A stretch of DNA of 64,000 bases from Microplitis mediator (Eukaryota > Arthropoda > Insecta > Hymenoptera > Braconidae): the NCBI RefSeq assembly GCF_029852145.1, contig NC_079979.1, positions 11,634,642 to 11,698,641 of the forward strand. Direction: 5' to 3'. Shown one piece after another: positions 11,390-22,250 of the stretch (its first letter is position 1; each line of letters starts with the position of its first letter). The notes beneath the pieces were generated by a model. The model was given only the letters and a program-made list of their open reading frames with translations, was not told the DNA's origin and made no database searches. Position numbers and translations under genes: made by a program.

Positions 11390-14300
11390 ACTGTCCCCTT
11401 CCTTCTCCAACCCACCAGCCCCCACCCCTCCCCATCCTATTTCCCATTTCCCTCCCCATAATAAAAGCGATAAGACAACCAGTGCTGCAGATTCTGTAAC
11501 TGCAGGACAGACTAGTTTTTCGCAAATAAACTTGCAACACTGCAAAGCGGCCTCTGCATTACTTAGTAGAGACCTGGCGGTGTTGCAGACAGATGTATCC
11601 CTAATCCAAGAACCTTGGGTTTACAAGGGCCAAGTCTTAGGGATAGACAGGAGAAACGGCTGTTTGATCCATGGTGACGCGGAGCTGGGGCCTAGGGCCT
11701 GTATCTTTATCAATAAGAATCACACAGCGCTCAAGTTGCACCAGCTTTGCACCAGGGATCTAGCCGTTGCTTCCATGAAAATCTCCATAGAGGGGACTAG
11801 GATGGAGCTGATCGTCGGCTCTGCCTATTTTCCATATGAAGATGCCAATGTACCTACCAAGGAGGTCACTGACTTGGTAGAGTACTGCAGGTCCAAAGGG
11901 CTACCACTCCTGATTGGCTGTAATGCAAATGCACACCATACGGTTTGGGGTAGCTCGGACATAAACGAAAGAGGCTCAACACTACTAGAGTACCTTTCCA
12001 CCACTTGCCTAGAGATCCTGAATGTGGGATCTAGGCCCACTTTCGTCACCTCTCGAAGGCAGGAAGTGATTGATATCACGCTGGACTCTAGTAAGATTGC
12101 ACAGTCTGTCACGAACTGGCGGGTGAGCGAAGAAGATTCTCTTTCTGATCACCGTCGAATTCACTTTGTGTTGGAAGGCAGCAGGAACGGCAGGACTGGG
12201 GGCACATATAGGAACCCTAAGGCCACGGACTGGCTCATCTATAAGAAAGAGCTAGTAAGTAGGCTGGAGGAGCCTAACGGGACCCTAAGAACGGCCGGTA
12301 GGATTGAGCAGGCGGTCGAGCATTTGCAAACGGCCATTGTTCAGTCCTATGAAATTGCATGTCCTTTGAAAACTAGAAAATGTAGCAAGCGGGTGACATG
12401 GTGGAATGCAGAGCTGAGCAGGCTCCGTTCCTGGTTCCGGAAGCTACTTAACAAAGCGTTAAAAACGAAATCAGACCAAAACTGGGCTGAGTATAAAACA
12501 GCCCAGATTCAATACAAAAAGTATATCAAGGTCTCCAAAGCTGAGGCCTGGAGAAAGTTCTGTGGGGAGATTAAGGATCTACCATTGGTAGCCCGTCTCC
12601 GTAAGATCTTCACTTCGGGCCCTACAGTTAAGCTAGGTGGTCTGACTCTCCCGGGTGGAAGGGCAACAGCAAACCACGGAGAAATACTCGCTCATCTCTT
12701 TGAAGTACACTTCCCTGGCTCGGAATTGACGGGACAGGAGGGAAATCAAAGAGAGGAGAGAAACCTCACAGTTACCAGACATGGTGAGTGGAGGACTGCT
12801 GCAAGGGTGGTAACGCCCAGCAGAATTGAATGGGCAATTGGCAACTTTGAGAAGTACAAAAGCCCAGGGGTGGATGGGATTTTTCCAGCTCTCCTACAAG
12901 AGGGTGGAGAATCACTTCGCAAACACCTCCTACACATATTTAGGGCCTGTCTGGCCCTAAGTTATGTGCCCGAAGCATGGCGTGAGGTCAGGGTAGTCTT
13001 TATACCAAAACCTGGGAAAAGTTGCTATGACCTGGCGAAATTCTTCAGGCCTATTAGTCTAACTTCCTTCCTTTTAAAAACCCTGGAAAGGATGGTAGAC
13101 AGACACATAAGGGACGAAGCGCTGAGTCGAATACCAGTGCATCATTCACAACATGCATACCAGGCTGGCAAATCCGTTGAAACGGCCCTACACGAAGTAG
13201 TTAGCTACGTCGAGAGGGTCTTTCGGCAGAGGGAATCAGTTCTGGGAGTATTTATTGATATTGAAGGGGCGTTTGACAATACACCCTTCAAAGCCATCTG
13301 CGAAGCAGCGGAACGCTTTGGGATAGAGGAATCTATAACAGAATGGGCCCACAATATGCTTCGCTCGAGAATAGTGACAACCGAACTTAGTGACACTAAG
13401 GTTCGGGCCCGTGCTAGAAGAGGCTGTCCGCAAGGAGGCGTGACCTCTCCTCTCATGTGGCTATTAGTCATTAACGAGCTCCTAGTAAGGCTGGAGAAGC
13501 TAGGAGTACACGCAGTGGGCTACGCGGATGACGTTGCTTTGATGATCAGAGGTAGTAGCCCAGTAGAGATAAGATGGAGGATGCAAAGAGCACTCGATCT
13601 TGTACAGAATTGGTGCAACGACAGATCTCTGAAGGTTAACCCTAACAACACAGAGATGGTGCTCTTCACTAAAAAGAGGAAGCATAAGGTAAATGCGCCT
13701 TCAATTTTCGACACTGAGCTGAAGTTTTCAACAAAGGTACGCTACCTTGGAGTAACTCTGGACAATAAGCTCACGTGGAGAAGCCATAGTGGGAAACAAG
13801 TTCAAAAAGCCACTGCCACTTTGTGGGCCTGTAGAAGGATATTTGGCACAACGTGGGGTCTAAAACCAAAACTAGTTAAGTGGATTTAAACGGCTATTTT
13901 GATACCCCAATTAACCTTTGCCTCTGTCATTTGGTGGCCCGCAATACGAAGGGACGTCAACATCAAGGCATTAAATGAGGTCTACCGACTTGCTCTGCTA
14001 GGCATAACAGGAGTGTTTAAAACAACTCCTACCCTAGCTATGGGGACACTCCTGAATGTAGTTCCTTCAAATATAACTGTAGAATCTCTGGCTGTGAAAA
14101 CGGCTTTGAGACTGCATTTTGTTGGGTTGTGGTCGAAGGCTAGGACGGGACATGCGTCCATCCTACGGAACAGAGATCTCGAAGAGGTCCTGGCCCAAGG
14201 AGGAGACTATGGCTCTCGCAGCTACCACTTCCGACACAAATACAAAGTTCTCTTTCCAAACAGGCAGGAATGGGAAGGAGGGAGCGATGAAATCCTATCA

Positions 14301-15149
14301 CCCCAAGGGCTAGTCTGGTTTACGGACGGGTCCAATGTGGTAGAGGGAACAGGTGCAGGAATTTATAGCGGCAGACCCAAAACTGAGATAACCCTCAGAC
14401 TGAGACACACTGCCTCTATTTTTCAGGCAGAAGTATATGCGATCTGGGCCTGTATAAAGCACATTTTAGAGCTAAATCACAGGAACAAACACATATACAT
14501 ATGCAGTGACAGCCGTGCAGCTCTCAAGTCACTCACATCAGTCATGGTGACTTCAAAGATTGTACGGGACTGCATTACACTCGCCAACAAACTAGCGAGC
14601 GCCAGCTATGTCAATCTCATTTGGGTACCGGGTCACAGTGGTATCAAAGGGAATAACATAGCAAATGAATTGGCAAGGACAGGGGCCTGCAAAACGGACC
14701 CTGAGCCAGTCTGTTCAATTCCGGTGCCTCTGTGCTTTATAAGAAGCCACTTGGCTCAATTGACCTGTGACAGGTTCTGGGACCTGTGGCTTGAAGCCGG
14801 AGGCATGCGACATACGAGGGCACTAGTTGAAGGACCATCGAAGTCGCTTGGTACCAGTCTAGTAGAGCTCGATAGATCCAAATTGAGGATTATTGTCGGG
14901 CTCGTTACAGCACACTGGTTTACCGGGAGGCATCTGAAGCTCATGGGCATCACCGATGACTTGACATGCCCTAGATGCAATTCAGAGGATGAAACTCCCC
15001 TTCACCTGTTGAGCCAATGCAGAGCCATAGAGGATGTAAGGAAAGACATCTTGGGGATCTGTGATGATACTCGGCCTAACCTATTAGAGGTTGGGATGGA
15101 CAGATTTCTGCGATTCTCGAAATCCATAAATCTGCCAACCCAACCTTAA
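11379..15149 (+). pseudogene. LOA ORF2: endonuclease, RT, RNase H, zinc knuckle; one in-frame stop
   Basis: The frame runs 11379-15149 with one in-frame TAA at 13887-13889. The endonuclease has LIQEPWVY, NANAHHTVWGSSDINERG and the catalytic SDHRR near residue 257. RT has IDIEGAFDN (about 627), GCPQGGVTSPLMW (about 681) and YADD (about 714). After the stop, RNase H shows FTDGS, AEVYAIWAC and SDSRAAL; the last metal-ligand position reads GNNIANELA, Asn where Asp is usual. A CPRC...H...C knuckle follows at about 14967-15020. The ATG overlaps the ORF1 stop (atgggcactaa), suggesting coupled translation in the active ancestor. The stop falls in place of an expected Tyr codon. Confidence 0.88.
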
Positions 15150-15270
15150 TTTTAACGAGAATTGACCTAGTAGGGCCGAGTACAATGGTTCGAAAGAACT
15201 GAGTGCTCGGCTCTACACCAAATAAAGGAGTCAAACTCACTTCAATTCAATTCAATTCAATTAGACTCTG

Positions 15271-16238
15271 AGAAATTTAGGAAATACGAAAAAAAAAAAA
15301 ATTTTTTTTTCGTTTTTTTTTGGATATTTTGAAAACTGTTGGATCGATTAATTCCAAAGTATAATCAGCTCTAGAACTCGATAAAAACTTTCGATTGCCG
15401 CCAAGAACATCTCAATCGGATAATCTGTTCGAAAGATATCATCGACGAAAGAAATAGTTGAAAACAGTTTTTTGCGAATATCGTCGGAATGACTGAACCA
15501 ATCATTCAGAAAATTTTATCTGCTCTAAACCTCAATAAAACGCGCCGACTGTTACCTCAAACGTCTCGATCGGATGATCCGTTCGAGAGATATCGTCGAC
15601 GAAAGAATGAAAAAAAAATCGTTTTTTCTTTCGTTTGTCGTGAATCTTTCGGAAACGATCAATTCCAAAATCTAATCAGCTCTAGAACTCGATAAAGAGA
15701 TTCGATTTCTGCCAAGAACGTCCCAATCAGATAATCCGTTCGAGAGAAATCGTCGACGGAATAATAAATGTAAAATCTATATCTGTTTTTTTCATTCAAG
15801 AACATCATAATTACTGTGCAATATTACTCAAAACTAATAAATTCTTCTTTATGTAAAGCACTGAAAGTGAATGCTTAAAAATCGTCATGTTCGCTCGTAT
15901 GACGATATACTTACACGATATAGATACAACGTATACCGTAAATACTTATTTTTGAGCTAATTATTGAACATAATTGTGAATAAATGTATAAAAACCGCTT
16001 ATTCATTAATTATTTTGAATTCCAAATGTTTAAACTTTAACATAAAACGTAACCCTTTTAAGCTTTAAAAGCTTATAAAAAAGAGAAACAAAGGTATTTT
16101 CGAGCTCGAAGAGCTCGAAAATGTATTTATACTAATGGTTTCGAGCTCTTAGAGCTCGAAAACAGCAGGAAGTTTAGGGGCTGGCCTGCAGGGCCAACCG
16201 ATGCCCAGATTTTTTTCTTAGTGCTACTTTAAGTAGAG
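15271..16238. repeat. Degenerate triplicated repeat and GAGCTC palindromes
   Basis: Right internal part of the 7482-16444 element. Three degenerate units of about 150 bp (from about 15345, 15500 and 15655) share cagctctagaactcgataa and cgttcgagagatatcgtcgac. Units of the same type occur at about 44700-45000. At 16095-16165 paired ttcgagctc and gagctcgaaaa form small palindromes, also present at 45045-45105. No gene seen. Confidence 0.65.
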
Positions 16239-16495
16239 TGTACATGAAGAAAAATACCGCTGGAAAACTTCCTCTAAGTTATATAGAAGCTGAGATAAAA
16301 ATTTGTAAAAATAACCAAAAAATTGCCTTTTTTGAAATTTCGAAAATTTCCCAGTGGCCGGATTTAGGGGTATCGAGCTCAAATTTTTAGGATCACCTTT
16401 TTTTCTGACCTTCTTTCGTCGAAAAGTAATGGATCTGCCCAATTATGATGATCTCTAATTATATATAATTTTTTTCCAGGGCTATAGAGCGTTTA

Positions 16496-16556
16496 TACGC
16501 ATACACACACTCACACACATACATACACACATACATACATACATACAGACACTTGG
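16496..16556. repeat. ACAC/ACATAC microsatellite
   Basis: Tract of acac and acatac repeats ending in catacagacac. Low-complexity. Confidence 0.85.
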
Positions 16557-16589
16557 ACATCATTCTGAAAATAGTCAGAATAGCTTTCT

Positions 16590-17245
16590 AGGATCTCGGC
16601 GTGTTGAGGGTATGAGAGTGAGATTACGTGTATGGTACGGAGTATGTTTTGAAGTGTCTGTGTGATGGAGCGTGGATTTAACGGGGGCTGTTTAGCTGTG
16701 TCGCGGATAGTGGCCAAGATAACGTGCCTCCCGACCAGTGATGACGACTAGGCCCAGGCTTAGGCCTCGGGGTTGACGTGGTGATTGCGGAGGTGCGACT
16801 GAGATGTCGCCGCCCCTTCGTGGTGGTACCCGGAGTTAGCTGGGGTACGTGTACGGTTATTGGGGGGATGGCAGGCCTCGTTTGCGATGCTCGAAGAAGC
16901 CAACAATTCGCTAACTCCGGATATCACTGGGAGTGACAGTACGGGAAGACCCGTGAGTCCACGGCTTTTATGCTTGTGACGGAAAGAATGGATGGAGAAG
17001 CGAGAATGTGAGATTGAAAGAGAAGGAGTTGAGTAAGCGAGTGAGAGTGGGAGATTATCGTGTAACAGTTGTGTAACTACCGGCGAGTGAGTAAGTCGCG
17101 ATTCGGCGTCACTCGTGTACGAGTCGACCCAGTAGTCGAGTTTGGAGTCTTGAAGTAAGCGGTGGTGAGTCGGAGAGTCGCCAAGGTGGACCTTGACCGT
17201 AACCGTGGACTGTTGTCGTTTTGGAGCTTGTGGCTCTGTGTATTG
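16590..17245 (+). repeat. GC-rich repeat, copy A (inverted relative to 22770-23400)
   Basis: Markedly GC-richer than the flanks. Long stretches such as gtgtctgtgtgatggagcg and ccagtgatgacgactaggcc recur as reverse complement at 22770-23400. Agreement stops after gtggctctgtgtat (about 17245). There is no long open frame. The other copy extends into an LTR-like sequence with a PBS-like motif, so this is probably an LTR fragment. It lies about 190 bp beyond tomosyn exon 3, inside intron 3. Confidence 0.7.
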
Positions 17246-17430
17246 TGAGAATTTTCTCGAGAAAATTCAGCTATGAGAATTTATCGTTTTTTAAAGCGGG
17301 AAAGTATAACCGGGAAAAAATTTCTGGTTAAGAGGAGTGCACACGTTACGTTTTAAATGTGAAGTGTATAATCAATTATATGATAAATTGCTTGAAGAAA
17401 ACTTTGTAAAACCATATTGATTATTTTTTT
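17246..17430. other. Intron 3 start, unique-looking AT-rich sequence
   Basis: Tomosyn intron sequence immediately after the exon 3 donor on the minus strand. It includes a small palindrome gagaattttctcgagaaaattc near 17248. Nothing else recognised. Confidence 0.5.
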
Positions 17431-17436
17431 AATTAC

Positions 17437-17619
17437 CTTTCACGTTGAAATTTAAGACTCTGTATAACCTGGGGAATTTTTTGTCTCAAATTCCATAGAT
17501 GTAACGTGTCATCTGCAGTTACGGAAATCAGAGCCCCTTCATTGATGAGAAATTCAAGTTGAATTACTGCTGCACCACCCTCATGTTTAATGTTAACGTC
17601 CACACCAGGCCTTCCGAGT
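17437..17619 (-). CDS. Tomosyn: Tomosyn coding exon 3
   Basis: This is a 183-bp minus-strand exon between an acceptor tttag (ag at 17620-17621 in reverse complement) and a donor gtaatt (17431-17436 in reverse complement). It reads LGRPGVDVNIKHEGGAAVIQ, then LEFLINEGALISVTADDTLH, LWNLRQKIPQ and SLKFQRE. This is highly characteristic of the tomosyn N-terminal beta-propeller, including the WD-type 'DDTLHLWN' strand. It ends two bases into an Arg codon. No exon encoding the expected next segment is visible to the left, so intron 3 extends beyond position 1. There are no stops or frameshifts, so the gene looks functional. Confidence 0.94.
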
Positions 17620-17751
17620 CTAAAGTTTTATTTTCATATTTTCCATCATTTATTATAGTCAAGATAAAATAATTGTGTTTAAATAATTAAACAAACAAAC
17701 AAATAAATGCAAATCGAAAGTTAAAAAATAATTATATATTAATAAGGATAC
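17620..17751 (-). other. Tomosyn: Tomosyn intron 2
   Basis: Short AT-rich intron of 132 bp with a GT donor at its right end and an AG acceptor at its left end, read on the minus strand. It contrasts sharply with the 43.7-kb intron 1 next to it and contains no recognisable insertion. Confidence 0.9.
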
Positions 17752-17849
17752 AGTCTTAAAGATCCAGATTTAGTACCAATAGCTAATAACTTTTGCACTG
17801 GATCAAATGCCACTGCTGTTGGCTGATGTGGAAAACCATGACGAAATGT
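17752..17849 (-). CDS. Tomosyn: Tomosyn coding exon 2
   Basis: This is a 98-bp minus-strand exon. It opens after an AG acceptor (ct at 17850-17851) and reads TFRHGFPHQPTAVAFDPVQ, then KLLAIGTKSGSLR. This is the first WD40 blade region of tomosyn. It ends two bases into a codon at a GT donor (reverse complement of 17750-17751). Exon 1 joins in phase 0, and exon 3 supplies the missing base, giving Leu followed by Leu-Gly-Arg-Pro. All three exons therefore agree in phase. The preceding intron is 43,697 bp and the following intron only 132 bp. Confidence 0.94.
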
Positions 17850-18115
17850 CTATAATTAATATCATAAAAATAATCATTAATATTAGTAAACTAAATTCAT
17901 CAAAAATATTATAATATTAAGTAATTTTAATCATTTGAATGTTCATGTGTAGTATTGAGTAACTATGAACCTGATATTTTAAACGTCGTTTCATTGTATT
18001 AAAATTAATTAATCAATATTTGATATTAATTTAATATTAGTAAATTATTGCTTGCAGGTCTAACTTTATTAGCTTGTTACCGCTCCATATATACTTCCTA
18101 CCTGCAAATAGCCAT

Positions 18116-19020
18116 TCTAATTTATATTACGATTATATATGGGGTTATAACAGCTAGGTATGATTATATCTAATTATATATAGACTCATATATGATCAGA
18201 TTTGATCATATATAGACTTATATATGGTTATAAATGGAGTTATAACAGCCAAGTATGATCATATCTAATTATATTTAGACTCATATATGATCAGACCTGA
18301 TCATACATAGACTTGTATATGATTATATATGGGGTCATAACAGCCAGGTATGATCAGATCTAACTTACACCCACTTCTGACACCAAATTGTAGTGATTGG
18401 TATTTTAAATGAATATCAATTATACACTACAATGATAACACACTTGTATTAGAAATAACAACACCGCAATTAACAGCAGTAAAAGAAAGCAAGAGCAATA
18501 TATAGTTTATTGAGATACAATGTTTGCTGTTAAACTGTCAATATAAGACTGACTGACTTTTGTCGCGCATCTATAAAAACAATAGAAGAAGGCATTTGTT
18601 TTCTAGCTATTCAAATATTAAAAAGATCAGTTTCACATTCGTTACAATATATAGACTTATGTATGATTATATATGGGGTTATAACAGCCAGGTATGATCA
18701 TATCTAATTATACATAGACTCATATATAATCAGATCTGATCAGATCTAATTATATATAGACTTATATATAATCAGATCTGATCATATATAAACTTATATA
18801 TGGGCTTATAACAGCCAGGTATGATCAGATCTAATTATGTATGGGGTCATATATAATTATATATGACCCCATATGTAATCATGCATGATTATATATAACT
18901 TCATATATGATTATATATAATCATATATGATCATATATATGAACATTTATAATCATATATGATCATATATATGAACATATATAATCATATACGATCATAT
19001 ATGATTAGACAAAATCTTTT
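18116..19020. repeat. GATC-centred palindromic word array A
   Basis: Many degenerate copies of tatatatgatcagatctgat-type words, with interspersed 'ggttataacagccaggtatgatcagatctaa' units (longest shared parts near 18140, 18230, 18310, 18670 and 18790). It ends gattagacaaaatctttttt then catcgggtc near 19025. An LTR is inserted at 18368-18646. Related arrays are at 41690-41885 and 60780-61275. Confidence 0.8.
18368..18646 (-). mobile_element. Gypsy-type LTR plus primer binding site fragment
   Basis: On the minus strand a 258-bp LTR starts tgtaacgaatgtgaaac (18646) and ends ccaatcactaca (18389). It is followed directly by atttggtgtcagaagtgggt, a PBS-like leader of the kind found after insect gypsy LTRs. 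Nothing internal follows: array sequence resumes at about 18367. So it is a 5'-LTR fragment left after deletion, or a recombination remnant. Confidence 0.65.
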
Positions 19021-19278
19021 TTCATCGGGTCTATAATCGATTGAATACATATTCTGTTATGGGAGATAGTTAACCTAGAAATACATTTTTTTATTATTAA
19101 TAAAACTATCCGAGCAACTTATAATTAATGAACAAAAGTATTTTCGAGATGTAATAAATTTTATTAGTTTATATTTCGTCATTGCAAATAATAGTTCAGT
19201 CAATGTTTCAAATTAGTGATTATTTTATAAACTCTAAGTATTTTTCATTTTATTTCTTTCAAATAATCTTTCAAATCA

Positions 19279-20770
19279 ATTCCAAATTTTTGGGCGATTT
19301 TCAACAGGCCCTAACTTTGAGAGAAATGGTCGTACAAGAAATAAAAAACAAGGAAATTGTAGCTCCAAGTGTCTCCTTTTTGGATTAGAACTTCAAAATT
19401 TTTTAGCGTCAGCAGTTTTAGAGTAATCTTAGAAAAACCAGCGCGAAAAAAAATTTTTTTAATTTTGTTTTTTTTGGTCTTCGGGTGTGGAAAAATTTTT
19501 TTTTGCTTAACCATTATAAGGATCAGATACCTTCATTATTCAGCTTTAATTTCTTTTTTTATGGACCTTGATACGTCCACTTCTCGCCGAGATATCGGTC
19601 TCCAAATGGAAAAAGAGCGAGATCAATCCAACCAGCCGTTTATTTGTTTTACTCGATCAAATTTTTGAAAAAATCAGAGGATTTTTGCTCAGAAAAGCTC
19701 ATAATCTTTAACAAGATGAAAACCAACATTTTTTCGGAGCTTTGTCCACAATTTTATTGCAGACAGTGCTTGAATTTCCAAAAAAGAAAAAAGTTTTTTT
19801 TTTAACAAAATTTTCGAAAAAAAAAATTTTTTTTGAATAACTTTAGGAAATTTACAAAACCAACACCCAATCGTTTTTAACACGTTTACGTCGCTGCATT
19901 CCGTGATTTTACTGATCTCTCAGTCAATAAATTCAAAAAAAATTTTTTTTTTGAAATTTTTGTTTCGAAAAAAAACTTTTTTCTTTTTTGGAAATTCAAG
20001 CACTGTCTGAAATAAAATTGTGGACAAAGCTCCGAAAAATGTTGGTTTTCATCTTGTTAAAGATTATGAGCTTTTCAGATCAAAAATCCTCTGATTTTTT
20101 AAAATATTTGATCGAGTGAAACAAATAAACCGCTGGTTGGATTGATCTGGCTCTTTATAGGGTTTTTGTGGACATATTGAACTGTAAAATGCACAGTTAC
20201 CATTATCGATTTCCACAATATTTTCGTTTCAGCGCTTGATTTTTCAAAAAACCACAAAAAGCCCTTTTTTTTGTTGCATTTTTAAATTCATGTGACGATA
20301 GGAAAAAATTATTTTTCGAAAAAACAATGGCTAATCGTTGAAGGGAATTTATTCAAGTTTTTAAAATCCACCACTAACTTTCTGTGCGATCATTGGTTTC
20401 TGAGATATCGATAATCAAAGACAAAAGAATCCTTTTCCATTTGAAGACCGATATCTCGGCGAGAAGTGGACGTATCAAGGTCCATAAAAAAAGAAATTAA
20501 AGCTGAATAATGAAGGTATCCGATCCTTATAGTATTTAAGCAAAAAAAAATTTTTCCACACCCGAAGACCAAAAAAAAACAAATTAAAAAAATTTGAAAA
20601 TTTTTTTGTCGCTGGTTTTTTTAAGATTACCCTAAAACCGCTGATGCTAAAAAATTTTGAAGTTCTAATCCAAAAAGGAGACACTTGGAGCTACGATTTC
20701 CTTTTTATTTCTTGTACGACCATATCTCTCAACGTTAGGGCCTGTTGAAAATCGCCCAAAAATTTGGAAT
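19279..20770. mobile_element. 1.5-kb palindromic (foldback) element
   Basis: Left end attccaaatttttgggcga (19279) is mirrored by the right end (to 20770). gggcgattttcaacaggccc, cgtccacttctcgccgagat (19577) and ggaaattcaagcactgtctg (right copy near 19990) all have complements in the opposite arm. The right arm carries about 275 extra bases (roughly 20160-20430). No coding capacity; open frames inside are accidental. Confidence 0.85.
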
Positions 20771-20841
20771 TTTTTTTTGATCCTTTAATTTTTTTCATCA
20801 GTGTATTAATTTTAAAATATTAAAAATAATTTAAAAATCAT

Positions 20842-21203
20842 ATTTAATTTAATCAACAGAAAAAAATACTAGCCTAACAGCTGCTGTTTGTACCGACGTG
20901 GTCTGCGCATATCCATAGTGGGGAGAAGTTGCGCGCGTCGCCATGATTTATTTAAAATTCCAAGCACAGTATATATTGATAATTTCAATAATTTTATCAA
21001 TTGTTATAAAAATTTCTCATTTATTAATTGAATTTATGGTATTAAAATAAATAATTGCCTGAAATAAAATAATTCACTCGCTTAGAATTTTAAATAAGAC
21101 ATGGCGACGCGCGCAACTTCTCCCCACTATGGATATGCGCAGACCACGTCGGTACAAACAGCAGCTGTTAAGCTAGTATTTTTTTCTGTTGATTAAATTA
21201 AAT
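20842..21203. mobile_element. 362-bp MITE with about 110-bp inverted arms
   Basis: The arms begin atttaatttaatcaacag and continue through ctgtttgtaccgacgtggtc and ggggagaagttgcgcgcgtc, nearly identical in inverse at the right end. The loop is AT-rich. The arms are GC-rich compared with surroundings. Target duplication not clear. Confidence 0.85.
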
Positions 21204-21840
21204 AATTATTTTCATAATTAATAATTAACATTTTCGTATAAAGTTTGTGATCAAACGATTCAGAAAATATTGAATTATTTTATTTTGTACATTTCAGTAA
21301 CTGCGTGAGAAAAATCTTTCTCCAGTATTCCGTTAAAGTCGACTGAGGCTTTACTTGCAAAACGTTTTTGTTAATAACAAAAAAAGTTACACGAATTTTT
21401 GCCGGGTAAAAGTACCGGGAGATTCACGAGATTTTTCTCTATTTTATTCAATTTTTTTTTTGACTATGGCAATTTTTCGCCTCAAAGCTTAGTAGTAGGG
21501 CAAGTGGACTATTATAGTTCCACTATAATACTTAGCCACTTTCTCCTTTAGCTGGTTTACATTAAACGTCTTTTTCTAGACGCCATTCCGGATCGTTTGA
21601 GCCATCAACCATATCCTTAGGAGACCTGTAACTATTTTTCGCAGGAAATCAACTTCTTGACTAGACTAGCATACCCAGGGTTGCCAGAAAAAAATTTAGT
21701 CAATAGCACCACCTAGGATAAGAAGAGCCTAATGTGCTACTTAAACCACACAGTCAGCTTTAAACAATCATATTCTTGGCACGAAGAATTTAAAACTCAT
21801 AAATATGTGATCATAATACAATGGTAAATTCACAGGGAGG
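21204..21840. repeat. Mixed intron repeats
   Basis: No gene. A block at about 21555-21690 (acgtctttttctagacgcc, gagacctgtaactatttttc) recurs inverted at about 43845-43945, so it belongs to a dispersed family. The rest is AT-rich and unassigned. Confidence 0.5.
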
Positions 21841-21884
21841 TAGACAATAAAACAAAATTAGAATTTAATTTTGACCATATATTG

Positions 21885-21916
21885 GACGTTTCGTCCCTTT
21901 ATTGGGACTTCTTCAG
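21885..21916 (-). ncRNA. Hammerhead-ribozyme-like motif
   Basis: On the minus strand CTGAAGA is followed by agtccc, a short loop aataaa, gggac and GAAAC. This fits the hammerhead core CUGANGA, a stem II, then GAAA; position 7 is the variable one. Penelope-like retroelements and related short repeats carry such motifs. Flanking stems I and III are not obvious, so activity is uncertain. Confidence 0.4.
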
Positions 21917-22250
21917 AAACTAAAACAAGTCATTATAAAGATTTACAAACACCGTATAAATAAATAAACAATTAATTACACAATCACATGGTACAACATA
22001 ACCAATTACAAACATGATTCCATCATACCTTGATCATATGAATTCTATCGTCTACTAGATATTATTGAGACATACGTCATTCTTAATAATATAAAAATAA
22101 TTAGCATTATTTAATATTTTAATTACAGTAAAAAATAACAAAAAACGAAATAAAGATAAACTCCAATTCATGTGACACTCAATACATATACTCTCAACTA
22201 GTGGATAATAATCAAGGTATATTATATTGATGCTGACATTTATAAGAACG
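21917..22250. other. AT-rich intron sequence, possible Penelope-like remnant
   Basis: Noncoding sequence next to the hammerhead-like motif. Nothing decisive is seen; no RT motif is readable. Confidence 0.3.

Larger units (their letters stand above)
9521..15264 (+). mobile_element. LOA-clade non-LTR retrotransposon (LINE), nearly full length
   Basis: A GC-richer insert flanked by actctg on both sides (9515-9520 and 15265-15270), the probable target duplication. It has a 5' UTR (9521-9932), ORF1, an overlapping ORF2 with endonuclease, RT, RNase H and a C-terminal zinc knuckle, a short 3' UTR, and a 3' tail of ttcaa repeats (15240-15262). The RT wording (FIDIEGAFDNTPF) plus an RNase H domain points to the LOA/Lian group rather than jockey. 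Three lesions are visible: a frameshift in ORF1, one premature stop in ORF2 and an altered RNase H residue. Confidence 0.85.
7482..16444. mobile_element. Large inverted-repeat element hosting a LINE and an inner palindrome
   Basis: Terminal arms 7482-7737 and 16239-16444 are inverted copies: aattgggcagatccattac at left, its complement at right, and both contain ccgctggaaaacttcctc or its complement. The left arm has about 45 extra bases near 7520. Between the arms lie an inner palindrome, motifs of a dispersed family also seen at 44370-45150, and the LOA LINE. No transposase was found. Whether this is one element or nested ones is inference. Confidence 0.65.

Noticed and set aside
7482..16444. 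Maverick/Polinton-type giant transposon
   Set aside because: Long inverted ends, but no DNA polymerase B, integrase, ATPase or capsid gene; the coding content is a nested LINE.
1..17436. Tomosyn exon 4
   Set aside because: Expected sequence after exon 3 was looked for on the minus strand and not seen; it presumably lies beyond the left edge.
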